Source: Hyphomicrobiales bacterium (GTDB lineage: Bacteria > Pseudomonadota > Alphaproteobacteria > Rhizobiales > Rhizobiaceae). From it: a stretch of 47,047 nucleotides of DNA. Of this stretch, positions 29,242 through 37,634 are shown in pieces (positions within the stretch are counted from its first letter, which is position 1; each line of letters begins with the position of its first letter). The position numbers and the translations under genes were made by a program. The stretch is from the NCBI GenBank assembly GCA_900468065.1, contig UBTA01000093.1:4866-51912 (forward strand), given 5' to 3'. The notes beneath the pieces were generated by a model. That model saw only the letters and a program-made list of their open reading frames with translations. It searched no databases and had not been told where the DNA came from.

Positions 29242-29261
29242 GGTCTCTCTCCTCGGTTATC

Positions 29262-29618
29262 TTACAAAATCTGAGTCGGCTTGATCGTACCGACGGACAC
29301 GATACCCTCGACGACGCCCCGCGGGCCGGTCGCTGCAACGCCCCGCTGGTCCAGCATTTCGACCACCGCGTAGAGCCGCGCGTTGCGAAAGGCACTGGCG
29401 TCGCGTGTCGAATTGCCTTCGGCCGGCGCCGCGTCGATCTCGGTAAAATCGAGTTCAGCCTCTGCGGCGGTAATACGGGCGTCGGCCGGCGAAAAGGCAC
29501 GGACGATGATCTCTCCCCGGTTTTCGGCGCTGTCCCAATTCGGGTCGCCGGCGCGGGCAACCGGAACGAGCCGGTAGAGCTTCAACCTGTCCTGCGGACG
29601 GCTGTTTTCCTGCATCAT
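29262..29618 (-). CDS. Conserved rhizobial hypothetical protein cotranscribed with the SDR gene
   Basis: The 118-residue product has no signal peptide, membrane segment or recognisable domain. It begins with a polar stretch and KLYRLVPVARAGDPNWD and ends with GVVEGIVSVGTIKPTQIL. GCGAGGA precedes the double ATG at 29618. The short distance to the downstream SDR gene (20 bases) suggests a shared transcript. I cannot assign a function. Confidence 0.7.
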   Translation of the reverse strand: MMQENSRPQDRLKLYRLVPVARAGDPNWDSAENRGEIIVRAFSPADARITAAEAELDFTEIDAAPAEGNSTRDASAFRNARLYAVVEMLDQRGVAATGPRGVVEGIVSVGTIKPTQIL

Positions 29619-29917
29619 CTGGTCCTCGCTTTCTAACCCTGATCTGCGGGGCGATATTGCACCGCCTCAGCTGGTTTCCATCTTGAAGACCGAACGAGCA
29701 CGCCTGTGAATTGTTCCCGTCAATCCGTTTCCGGCGCAGGATGGGGGGCGGACGGCTTGCGCGCTCCTCCGATTAATCTGGCTTTTGCACTCCGCTTTCT
29801 GCTATAAGCATTGTTCAAATGTTTCCGACGGTTCCAGAGTTAACGCTCCGGTGACCGTTTTCTTTTGTGCTAAGCCCTGCCTGAAGCGGGCAAGCATGGA
29901 CTATGAAGGACAGTGAA

Positions 29918-30394
29918 ATGGTCGAAAAAGTACCGATGACTCAAAGCGGATTCGCCAAGTTGCAGGAAGAACTGCGTTGGCGTCAGCAGGAAGAGCGCCC
30001 GCGGATCATCGAAGCGATTTCCGAAGCGCGCGCCCATGGCGACCTTTCGGAAAACGCCGAATATCACGCGGCCAAGGAAGCCCAGAGCCACAATGAAGGC
30101 CGCATCGGCGAAGTCGAGGATTACGTCGCACGCGCCGAAGTCATCGACCTGTCGAAGATGTCCGGCTCGAAGATCAAGTTCGGCGCCACCGTCAAGCTGA
30201 TCGACGAGGACACCGAGGAAAACAAGACCTACCAGATCGTCGGCGACCAGGAAGCCGACGTGAAGCAGGGCCGCATCTCGATCTCTTCACCGATCGCCCG
30301 CGCGCTGATCGGCAAGGAAGTCGGCGATTCGATCGAGGTCGTCGCCCCCGGCGGTTCGAAGGCCTACGAGATCCTTGCGATCAACTGGGGCTGA
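29918..30394 (+). CDS. greA: Transcription elongation factor GreA
   Basis: The 158-residue protein restarts stalled RNA polymerase by stimulating transcript cleavage. The N-terminal coiled coil is present (about residues 10-75), with the two acidic tip residues in [18 protein letters not shown]. The C-terminal FKBP-like domain includes [19 protein letters not shown] and [19 protein letters not shown] lies just before ATG 29918; an in-frame ATG at 29903 is rejected. About 280 bases of non-coding sequence precede it and a strong terminator follows. greA next to the core mannosyltransferase gene is a conserved rhizobial arrangement. Confidence 0.97.
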   Translation: MVEKVPMTQSGFAKLQEELRWRQQEERPRIIEAISEARAHGDLSENAEYHAAKEAQSHNEGRIGEVEDYVARAEVIDLSKMSGSKIKFGATVKLIDEDTEENKTYQIVGDQEADVKQGRISISSPIARALIGKEVGDSIEVVAPGGSKAYEILAINWG

Positions 30395-30412
30395 TCTCCG
30401 GCAAGTCCATTC

Positions 30413-30452
30413 AAAAGCCCGGACGGCGCGTCAAACGCCTCCGGGCTTTTTT
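30413..30452 (+). terminator. Intrinsic terminator after greA
   Basis: AAAAGCCCGG (30413-30422) pairs with CCGGGCTTTT (30441-30450), and an inner GGCG/CGCC pair extends the stem. Six T residues end it. It lies 18 bases past the greA stop and 30 bases before the mannosyltransferase start, so the two genes are probably transcribed separately or with readthrough. Confidence 0.9.
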
Positions 30453-30481
30453 CTGTTAGACGATACATAAGGGCTAAAAGC

Positions 30482-31534
30482 GTGGAAGATATCAGCGACG
30501 TCGAGATCATTGCGCCGAACTTCAAGCGCCGCCTCTCCGGCGTCACCTCGACGATCATCCAGCTGATCCCGGTGCAGCGCGCACTCGGCCAGAAGGTCGC
30601 GGCACTTGGCCCCGGCCTGCCGGCAAGCTTGCCGCATATCGGCTACCGGGACATGTTTCGCCTGTGGACGCCTCCCCGCGGTCAGCGCGTGCGCGTCTGG
30701 CATGCCCGCCGCAACATCGAAATGCTGCCGGCGATCTTTATGCGTGACGTGCTGCGCATGCCTTTGAAGATCGTCTTCACCTCAGCCTCGCAACGCAAGC
30801 ATTCCGGCTGGACGAAATGGCTGATTTCCAAGATGGACAAAGTGATCGCCACCAGCGGCAAGACCGCGAACTATCTGACGGTGGAAAATACCGTCGTCAT
30901 GCATGGCATCGATACGGATCGGTTCTCGCCACCAACGGATAAGGCAGCAGCGAAGCACGCCCGCCGCCTCGATCCGGACAAGAATATCGTCGGTTGTTTC
31001 GGCCGGGTACGGCATCAGAAGGGAACGGATATCTTCGTCGATACGATGATCCGCCTTTTGCCCACCCGCCCCAATTGGATAGCAATCGTGGCCGGCCGCG
31101 CCACTGGCAAGCACGTGGATTTCGAAAACGGCCTGAAGGCCAAAGTTAAGGCTGCCGGCCTAGCCGAGCGCATTCTGTTCGTTGGCGAACACACGAACAT
31201 CAACCAATGGTATCAAGCGCTGGATCTTTTCATTGCCCCGCAACGATGGGAAGGGTTCGGGCTTACCCCGCTGGAAGCCATGGCCACCGCGGTGCCGGTT
31301 ATAGCCACAGATGTCGGCGCGTTCCCGGAATTGCTGGTCATCGATCAGGACGAAACGGGCGTCATCATTGGCCGCGACAGTGTCGATGCCATGGTAGAGG
31401 CCACAGCCCTCTTCATGGATGACGGCGCGCGCCGTCAAGCAGCGTCAAACCACGCCCGCGCCCACGTGCTGAAAAACTTCAGCATCGAGGGCGAAGCGAA
31501 ATTGCTCGGCAATATCTACCAAAGCATGCGGTGA
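30482..31534 (+). CDS. lpcC: LPS core mannosyltransferase (LpcC of Rhizobium, LpsB of Sinorhizobium)
   Basis: The 350-residue GT4-family enzyme adds a mannose to the inner LPS core in rhizobia. Sequence features are the rhizobial N-terminus DVEIIAPNFKRRLSGVTSTI, the acceptor-side loop VMHGIDTDRF, the nucleotide-sugar domain starting at VGCFGRVRHQKGTDIF, and the E-x7-E motif in EGFGLTPLEAMA. The start is GTG 30482, preceded by AAGGG. Position directly after greA matches Sinorhizobium meliloti lpsB. It ends one base before the stop of the convergent FkbM gene, with no terminator between. Confidence 0.88.
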   Translation: MEDISDVEIIAPNFKRRLSGVTSTIIQLIPVQRALGQKVAALGPGLPASLPHIGYRDMFRLWTPPRGQRVRVWHARRNIEMLPAIFMRDVLRMPLKIVFTSASQRKHSGWTKWLISKMDKVIATSGKTANYLTVENTVVMHGIDTDRFSPPTDKAAAKHARRLDPDKNIVGCFGRVRHQKGTDIFVDTMIRLLPTRPNWIAIVAGRATGKHVDFENGLKAKVKAAGLAERILFVGEHTNINQWYQALDLFIAPQRWEGFGLTPLEAMATAVPVIATDVGAFPELLVIDQDETGVIIGRDSVDAMVEATALFMDDGARRQAASNHARAHVLKNFSIEGEAKLLGNIYQSMR

Positions 31535-32344
31535 TTAAATCCGTTCGTTCTTGAACAGGAACACTGTACGGGAAGGATTCCAATCGACAACGGAAAAGCC
31601 CGCTTTCGTTGCTGCATTGATGACCGGCGTCAATGTGCTTTCCTTGTTTCGTCCCCGCTCGAAGCCGCAATCAACCGTGAGATAACGGGTCATGGACAAT
31701 GCTTGCGATGCACCGGCAAGAATTTCCGGTTCAGCCCCCTCGGCCTCGATCTTCATAACGGCGATCGCGTTGATCTGGTGCTCCGCCACGAAATCATCCA
31801 GCCGGATTGCCTGAACCTTCTTGATTCCATCGAAATCGTTCATTTCAATGATGGAACCATCGCCCGTATCTGGCTTGGAATAGAAAGACAGCGTTGTCTT
31901 CTCATTCCAGAGAGCCACCCTGTTCGTTTTGGCAAGCCCAGAGTAATTGTTGAGATCGCAGCAGTCCGCCTCCAACGTCTCAGGTTCAAAGGCATGATAC
32001 TGAAGGCTATTTTCACGAGCGAAAAAACCAAGCTCTCCGACATTGGCTCCGCAATCGATGAACGCGCCCGACAGATCACCGTCGATTCGATGCAGCAAAT
32101 AGGTCCGGTTGAGTTCTTTAAACCTGCCCTTTACCGATTTCTTGTAAAGCCACAGGCGATTTCGACGGCAGATATTAATCTCGCCCGTCGGGTCCTGAAC
32201 ATGAATGATCTTACGCTGACTATCGACGGTTATCCTGTGCCGGTAGCCCTTCAGTTTATTACGACTATTGGTATAGCGCTCGAACAACGCGTCAGGCATC
32301 GCCTCGATCGAGCGGCGCCCGATACGCTTCAAAAAATCACTCAT
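31535..32344 (-). CDS. FkbM-family methyltransferase
   Basis: The 269-residue protein has the SAM-binding motif FIDCGANVGELGFFA at about residues 94-108, then AFEPE and the family motif IAVMKIEAEGAEPEIL. FkbM-type enzymes in polysaccharide loci usually O-methylate sugars. Sugar methylation of LPS is therefore likely, but the acceptor is unknown. GGGA lies 12 bases before ATG 32344. Base composition is visibly more A/T-rich than the neighbouring lpcC, suggesting later acquisition. Its stop codon abuts that of lpcC. Confidence 0.88.
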   Translation of the reverse strand: MSDFLKRIGRRSIEAMPDALFERYTNSRNKLKGYRHRITVDSQRKIIHVQDPTGEINICRRNRLWLYKKSVKGRFKELNRTYLLHRIDGDLSGAFIDCGANVGELGFFARENSLQYHAFEPETLEADCCDLNNYSGLAKTNRVALWNEKTTLSFYSKPDTGDGSIIEMNDFDGIKKVQAIRLDDFVAEHQINAIAVMKIEAEGAEPEILAGASQALSMTRYLTVDCGFERGRNKESTLTPVINAATKAGFSVVDWNPSRTVFLFKNERI

Positions 32345-32461
32345 AAAAATATCCCAGCCTCAAAAACCCGCCCCCGGGCTTTGGCTGCGATACACTGTAT
32401 GGAAAGTTCCGTGTCAAACTCTGACTGGAACTAATCCACTACTTTAGATTGCGATTAAATA

Positions 32462-33484
32462 TCAAGGTTTGCGCTTGAACAGTTCGATATAGGCGTTGGC
32501 AACAGCCTCTTCGGAAAACTGGCCAACCAGCGTGTTGCGGCCAGCCTCGGCGATGCTTGCCGCAAGTTGCGGTTGCGCGATCAGCTGGGTGATGGCACGG
32601 CTATAACCGGCAACATCATCGATATCGACGAGCAGGCCGTTTTCGCCATCACGGACAAACCATGACGGGCCTTCCGAACGCGAAGAAATGACCGGCTTTT
32701 TCTGCGCCCAGGCTTCAAAAATAACGTTACCCAGCGGCTCGTGGCTGGATGGCATGACGAAAATATCGGCTGCAGCAACAAACGGCCGGGTGTCCTTGTG
32801 CCAGCCGAGCAGGCGCACGCGGTTTTCCATCTTGTGCTCGCGGATGACCGCCTCGATTGCACCACGCTCTTCGCCATCGCCGGCGATCCATAGATACGCA
32901 TCCGGGACAGCCGCCATAGCCTTGATCAGCAGGTGAAAGCGCTTGCGCAGGACGAAACGCCCCATCGTCATAACAATTGGTACGCCTTCAGGCGTATTGA
33001 CGGAGGCACGGTCAATCGGCGCGACGGCCGTCGTGTCGGTGAAATTCGAGATCACCTCGACGCCGCGCGTCCAGCCGAGCTTGCGCACGTGATCGCCGAT
33101 GCTGGGCGTATTGCACACCAGAATGTCGGTATTCTTGAAGTAGCCAAGATGGGTCGGGTAATCGCCGAGCCGCGACAGCTTGATTGCGCCATTATAGGCG
33201 GGCATCAGCCGGGCGCCGCGGGTCGACCAGGAAATGATCGCATCCACCTTGTCGCGCCGCGCCATCGACAGAACCTTCATCGGCAGCAGGATGCGATCGA
33301 CCGAAAGATTGCGGAAATTGCTCTGGATGACACGCGCATGCGGCTCCACATCCTCGCGCCATCTGCGGTTCCAGCGCATGACGGCCGTCTGCTCGACGCC
33401 GCGCCGCGCAAGCGCACCGACCAGATGCACGAAGAATTTCTCCGCGCCACCGTCCTTGCCGAAAATATACTGATGAACCCGCAT
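32462..33484 (-). CDS. lpsE: GT4 glycosyltransferase, LpsE-like LPS core enzyme
   Basis: The 340-residue product has the GT4 (GT-B fold) pattern: VHQYIFGKDGGAEKFFVHLV at the N-terminus, VISNFTD, MTMGRFVLRKRFHLLIKAM starting the second domain and the E-x7-E region EPLGNVIFEAWA. Location between the greA-lpcC anchor and lrp, and the N-terminal sequence, suggest it corresponds to LpsE of Sinorhizobium meliloti. The symbol rests on position and resemblance, not on a search. AGGA precedes ATG 33484. In Sinorhizobium lpsE belongs to an lrp-lpsCDE transcript; here other genes intervene. Confidence 0.75.
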   Translation of the reverse strand: MRVHQYIFGKDGGAEKFFVHLVGALARRGVEQTAVMRWNRRWREDVEPHARVIQSNFRNLSVDRILLPMKVLSMARRDKVDAIISWSTRGARLMPAYNGAIKLSRLGDYPTHLGYFKNTDILVCNTPSIGDHVRKLGWTRGVEVISNFTDTTAVAPIDRASVNTPEGVPIVMTMGRFVLRKRFHLLIKAMAAVPDAYLWIAGDGEERGAIEAVIREHKMENRVRLLGWHKDTRPFVAAADIFVMPSSHEPLGNVIFEAWAQKKPVISSRSEGPSWFVRDGENGLLVDIDDVAGYSRAITQLIAQPQLAASIAEAGRNTLVGQFSEEAVANAYIELFKRKP

Positions 33485-33823
33485 TGGTCTTTATCCTGCA
33501 CTTTGCTTTCTGCCGTCTGGAATACCTGAGCCGGCATCTATGGACAGTTGCGTCCTTATCTTACCCTTGCCACAGCTGCACAAGGGCCTGCAACCCGTTG
33601 TCCAGCAAATCTTAGGGTTCACGGTTCTCGACCAAACACACCAGTTTTTTCAAACGAGGACTTCCGATAATCCATCCGGTGCAGAATCCATACTTGTTAT
33701 CCGCGGCTCAACCGCGATATTGCCAGAAGGGATGGCGTATATTACGTGCACGAACGCCGCGAAATCCTGACGGAGAGCGGCGGCCGCGAACTTTGCGGCT
33801 TCTTCTTCGCCGGAAAGGGTAAA
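33485..33823. other. Divergent intergenic region between the LpsE-like and GT25 genes
   Basis: These 339 bases contain no convincing gene. TTGTTA (33694-33699) and GATATT (33716-33721), 16 bases apart, could be the promoter of the GT25 gene. They straddle a CGCGG-CTCAA-CCGCG inverted repeat (33702-33716). An open frame from 33746 merely extends the GT25 gene upstream and lacks family similarity. Confidence 0.4.
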
Positions 33824-34606
33824 ATGCAGTCGCTTGAAACCTACGTCATCAATCTGGATGGCAGCAATGACCGCCTTGAAGCCATCAGCGCGCAGCTCAC
33901 CGATTTCGGCATCTCCTTTGAGCGTATATCCGCAGTCGATGGCCGGCCGCTCGATTTGTCGACGGTCGCAGATTACGATGAAGCGCATGCCGAGCGCTAC
34001 ATGGGCCGCAGCCTCGTCGGCGGCGAAATCGGCTGCTACCACAGCCATTTGAAAGTCGCGGAGCGCTTTCTGCAATCCGGCGCCCGCTATGCGCTGGTTC
34101 TGGAAGACGACGCGCTGCCGCTGTGCAATCCGGTAGAGTTGCTTGAAAAGGCCCTTCCCGACCTCGACGCAATCGACCCCGAATGGCTACTGATCAATAT
34201 CGGCAACAGCAAGCTGAAGATCGCAACACCGCTTTCCCATTACAATACCGGCGGATATCAATGCGAACTCGTCGCGGCCCATTATTTTCCGATGACGACC
34301 AGCGCCATCGTCTGGTCGCGCGAAGGAGCCCGGCTTTTCATCGAGCAGCACGGCAAGATCTTCGCGCCAGTAGACAATTATTTCCGGCACTGGCTGACCC
34401 GCACCGGTCACGGTTATTCCTTCACCCCTGCCCCGGTGACGACGACCGAAGCTGCAAGCCAGATCCTGGCGAGTGCCGGAAGGGGAAGAAAGACCAACAA
34501 GAGAAAATGGTTCTACGGCCTGACGAAGCAACGGCGACTGATGCAGGACAAGTTTATTGCCTTCATCCAGAAAAAGCGGTTTCGATCAGTCCAAGCCCCA
34601 AGGTAG
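33824..34606 (+). CDS. Glycosyltransferase family 25 (LPS biosynthesis)
   Basis: The 260-residue protein has the GT25 layout: YVINLDGSNDRLEAI at the start, FERISAVDGR, GEIGCYHSHLKV, and the likely metal-binding acidic motif ALVLEDDALP. A lysine/arginine-rich tail could bind the membrane face. GT25 enzymes typically add galactose or glucose to lipooligosaccharide; the sugar here is unknown. GGAAAGGG precedes ATG 33824. It may correspond to one of the lpsC/lpsD genes of Sinorhizobium, but I could not decide which. Confidence 0.88.
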   Translation: MQSLETYVINLDGSNDRLEAISAQLTDFGISFERISAVDGRPLDLSTVADYDEAHAERYMGRSLVGGEIGCYHSHLKVAERFLQSGARYALVLEDDALPLCNPVELLEKALPDLDAIDPEWLLINIGNSKLKIATPLSHYNTGGYQCELVAAHYFPMTTSAIVWSREGARLFIEQHGKIFAPVDNYFRHWLTRTGHGYSFTPAPVTTTEAASQILASAGRGRKTNKRKWFYGLTKQRRLMQDKFIAFIQKKRFRSVQAPR

Positions 34607-34642
34607 CGCAACGTCTGACATTCGGACGCCGGTCAGGTCATG

Positions 34643-35464
34643 TCAGCGGAAATAGAACGACTTGAGGAGAGCGTTTATTCTTTCTGGCGATGGAACTGAC
34701 GCAGTACCACTGCGGACGCCCCGGTTGAAATCCGAGAGAAACCTTTCGAAGTCGATGGGCCCTGCAATAGGTGCACCACGACAGCTGAAATAGTCGATGA
34801 ATTTGAAACCATCGCCTTTCAATTCCCCATGCGGTTCCATCCAGCAGGAAGGAATACCGTAGGCGTCAGCAAGAATGAGCCCATGCAAGCTACTGGAAAC
34901 GATGTAATCCGAGGAGGAGATCTGATCGGTGATCTGTTTCGGATCCCCCAGCAGGTTCAGTATCTTCCAGTGTTTGGGCAGGCTTGCGCCATACTGGGAG
35001 ACAAAATTCTGATAGGTGACGAAATGCGGGATGATCGTTACCTCGGCAGCCGGGGTCACTTTCTTGGGCCAAATCAGCGGTAAAAGCAGCGCCGGATCAC
35101 CGAGTGCCACAGGTTTTTCAGGCGCAACTCTCGCCTTGGTCAGTTCACCCCGCACGGCGTCGACAATAAGGCGCTGTGGCCATAGAGCTTCGGTCCCAGA
35201 ACTGATGAACCCCGCGCCCCAGACATGCAATGTTCTCCAGGGACGTTTATGCAAAAATCCCAGCTTATCCTTGTGGTGCTGCTTGTAGTAGATGTCCAGA
35301 AGGCTACCGATACCGAGCAGCTCAGCTTCTGACTCTTTTACATATACCGGTTCACACGAGAACAGCTCACGGAGAAGGTCGGCCATTAGGTTATCGCCGT
35401 AGTTCTCAGCCGATTTACCGAATTCCTGCCCAACAGAAGCAGCAAAAACCTTTACTTTTCGCAT
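34643..35464 (-). CDS. Polysaccharide pyruvyltransferase-family protein
   Basis: The 273-residue product fits the PS_pyruv_trans family: SAENYGDNLMADLL near the N-terminus, HVWGAGFISSG, VALGDPALLLP, and the SSSLHGLILADAYGIP active-site region with its conserved histidine. Family members transfer pyruvate from phosphoenolpyruvate to a sugar, forming acidic ketals in capsules, EPS or LPS. The acceptor is unknown. The coding strand is moderately A/T-rich compared with greA. It is convergent with the GT25 gene and followed on the same strand (upstream in transcription) by a GT-A-like gene. Confidence 0.82.
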   Translation of the reverse strand: MRKVKVFAASVGQEFGKSAENYGDNLMADLLRELFSCEPVYVKESEAELLGIGSLLDIYYKQHHKDKLGFLHKRPWRTLHVWGAGFISSGTEALWPQRLIVDAVRGELTKARVAPEKPVALGDPALLLPLIWPKKVTPAAEVTIIPHFVTYQNFVSQYGASLPKHWKILNLLGDPKQITDQISSSDYIVSSSLHGLILADAYGIPSCWMEPHGELKGDGFKFIDYFSCRGAPIAGPIDFERFLSDFNRGVRSGTASVPSPERINALLKSFYFR

Positions 35465-35532
35465 TTCCTTTCAACCTTTCCAAATAGCGGCAGGTCATGT
35501 CAGGATGCGCTCATTCCGGTTTTGTGCAGCCA

Positions 35533-36276
35533 CTATGAAATCTGGCTGGCGCCGGCACTCCAAACACTTTTACCGTCGGCTATGATTTTCGCGATATCCC
35601 TGCTTTTCCGCCACTCGCGGCCGGTATCAACGATCAGTTCGGGCTGGTTTACCCCCGGCATAACCCGGCATCGGAATTGCCGCACATATCGATGCAGGGG
35701 CATGTTATGGGGCGGTCTCATCTGTCTTTCCGGATCCAGATCAGGATTCATGAGAGTTGAGCATTGGCGGATAAACTCCGACGAGAAGAATGAAGGGCCG
35801 GTGCCAAACATATTGTATCTCCTGCGCCACAGCGTCATGCCGGCTATGCCGAACTTCCGCCTTCCTGTGTGAAACTGGTCAATACCATTCCACTTGTCTT
35901 CCTTGCAGACCAGCTTCGCTGCTCTGGTGGCACCCTCGAACAGAGGCAGGACATTGTGAGGGGTTATGCTCTCGAGTGCAAGCCAGTCATCTTCCAGATG
36001 AAAGACCAGCGGTGACTGCACCTGCGCCCAAACCGTTTTCACGGCCTGGCCAAAGCTGGGCGTGTGCGGCTCTGTTATCAGCGCACGCGGAAAATAATCG
36101 AGGATCATGTCGCGGCAGAGCCGGCCATCTTCGTCATCACCACAGAAAGGGTCGATGTTTGCGTAACAATTATCGATGCTGAAATGGCGGAACAGGCTCT
36201 TCTCGAACGAGTGGAGCGTATCGTAGAGCAGCTCCGGCCGCCGTCCACAGATGAGAGCGATGTCAATCTTTTGCAT
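35533..36276 (-). CDS. GT-A-like glycosyltransferase, member A of a divergent paralogous pair
   Basis: The 247-residue protein has an N-terminal strand and RRPELLYDTLHSFEKSLF, then NIDPFCGDDEDGRLC and the acidic HLEDDW motif (about residues 97-102), where GT-A enzymes bind metal and nucleotide sugar. The C-terminus carries DTGREWRKSRDI. The divergent gene at 36538 has the same motifs in the same order, so the two are paralogs. The exact family is not recognised with confidence. AAGGAT precedes ATG 36276; the longer frame to 36315 is rejected. The sugar and acceptor are unknown. Confidence 0.75.
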   Translation of the reverse strand: MQKIDIALICGRRPELLYDTLHSFEKSLFRHFSIDNCYANIDPFCGDDEDGRLCRDMILDYFPRALITEPHTPSFGQAVKTVWAQVQSPLVFHLEDDWLALESITPHNVLPLFEGATRAAKLVCKEDKWNGIDQFHTGRRKFGIAGMTLWRRRYNMFGTGPSFFSSEFIRQCSTLMNPDLDPERQMRPPHNMPLHRYVRQFRCRVMPGVNQPELIVDTGREWRKSRDIAKIIADGKSVWSAGASQIS

Positions 36277-36393
36277 GAATATCCTTGAAACAGGAAAATC
36301 CTGACGATATGGCAAAGCGCCAAGCCTTCCTGATCACAGCAAAAATGCAGCAACAGAACATGCTGGCAACCATCTTCGCACGAAAGCGAACAT

Positions 36394-36416
36394 GCTGAAT
36401 TTCCCATATATTCAGC
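36394..36416. promoter_or_regulatory. Inverted repeat between the divergent paralogous genes
   Basis: GCTGAAT (36394-36400) and ATTCAGC (36410-36416) form a perfect 7-bp inverted repeat with a nine-base spacer, in an A/T-rich, 261-base divergent gap. It could be an operator or a small hairpin. No promoter could be placed with confidence. Confidence 0.35.
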
Positions 36417-36537
36417 TGATTAGGTCGAAAAATCAATACGATCGACCGTTTCGCACGGCGATTGACTTACACTATCCATATCCGTAATTGAAGAAAAAAC
36501 GCCCGCTGAGAGCATTTGCGCCACGCCAGGACCCATC

Positions 36538-37278
36538 ATGACAGCCATTGAACTGACCATTGTTGCTACCCGGCGGCCGGATCTTCTTGCAGCGACGATG
36601 GAGAGTTTCCAGGCTAGGCTCCTGAAGAACTTCACGATTTCCCGTGTCTCGATCAACATAGACCCATTGTGGGGCGATGATCAGGATGAAGCGCAGTGCT
36701 GCGACATCATGCGCAGACACTATCCTGAATGCGTGATCTACACACCAGAACAGCCGGGTTATGCAGCCGCCGTGGAGCGACTCTGGTCAAAATCGACGGG
36801 CGATATCCTATTTCATCTGGAAGACGACTGGAATCTCGCCGAGGACATCGACGCATCGGCCCTCGGATTTTTTTCCGATCCGGCAACAGCCGAGATCTCG
36901 TTGATGTGCAAGGAAAAAAACTGGGACATCAACAAACGTGGCGTCTATCACTATGCTAAAGTGAAATACAATGTCTGCGGTCTGGACCTTCCTTTGTATC
37001 GGAAAGTGCCTTCATTCACCGTCAGCCCGTCGTTTATCAGGGGAGATTTCGCTCGCCGATGGGCCAGCTTGATGGACCTGAGCCTGGATCCGGAAAAACA
37101 GGCGCGCTCAAACAAAAACCCGTCCCTGACGCGCTATGTCTCGCCCTTCAGGAACTACGTTTATACCGGAAAATCCGTCTACAACATCGCGGTCGATATC
37201 GGACGGGATTGGCGTGACACCAGAAACATCAAAAAATCCATCGTGGACGGAACGTCCCACTGGTCGCCGCAAGAATAG
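36538..37278 (+). CDS. GT-A-like glycosyltransferase, member B of a divergent paralogous pair
   Basis: The 246-residue product parallels member A: RRPDLLAATMESFQARLL, NIDPLWGDDQDEAQC, FHLEDDWNLAEDI, a middle LMCKEKNWDINKRG (LVCKEDKWNG in A) and the C-terminal DIGRDWRDTRNI (DTGREWRKSRDI in A). Both therefore arose from one gene by duplication followed by inversion, or were gained together. AGGA precedes ATG 36538. The LPS context suggests transfer of a sugar to LPS or another surface glycan. The remnant of lrp begins about 20 bases after its stop. Confidence 0.75.
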   Translation: MTAIELTIVATRRPDLLAATMESFQARLLKNFTISRVSINIDPLWGDDQDEAQCCDIMRRHYPECVIYTPEQPGYAAAVERLWSKSTGDILFHLEDDWNLAEDIDASALGFFSDPATAEISLMCKEKNWDINKRGVYHYAKVKYNVCGLDLPLYRKVPSFTVSPSFIRGDFARRWASLMDLSLDPEKQARSNKNPSLTRYVSPFRNYVYTGKSVYNIAVDIGRDWRDTRNIKKSIVDGTSHWSPQE

Positions 37279-37298
37279 CGTCCGGAAAGCCCACCGCG

Positions 37299-37536
37299 AT
37301 ATCTCAGCCCCACGCGCTTCACCAACCGGATCGTCAGCATGGTGCGGACGGTATCAACGTGTTCGCAGGCTGTCAGTCTTCGATGACCAGGTCCTGGAAG
37401 ACCGTCAGGTTTTCCGGCACGCAGGGAGGACGAAAATCGCTTCCGCTCGATTTTGTCCAGGCTGGTCAACGATCTCCAAGCATTAGGCGCTGCGGCAAAG
37501 GCTTTGAGGTCGGCTTCCGGTTAATGCTTCACACCG
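37299..37536 (-). pseudogene. Decayed fragment of lrp (3' half), same orientation as the intact gene
   Basis: From TTCACC (37318) to ACACCG (37536) this segment aligns base for base with 38655-38876 of the intact lrp gene, with a net loss of three bases. Long shared runs include ATCGTCAGCATGGTGCG, GTCCTGGAAGACCGTCAGGT and GCTGCGGCAAAGGC. Read on the minus strand it gives KH-stop-PEADLKA where lrp has KHQSEADLKA, so an in-frame TAA breaks it, and the start half and stop codon are missing. It therefore makes no regulator. Together with the intact gene it forms direct repeats flanking the GT11-like gene. Confidence 0.88.
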
Positions 37537-37634
37537 AAATTAACGGTAAGCGCCGCACTTTTGTATAATTCCAATAGAATTGACAGAGACCTTCTTATAA
37601 CGCTTACGCCGTTATCAAAACGAGACCCATTGAC

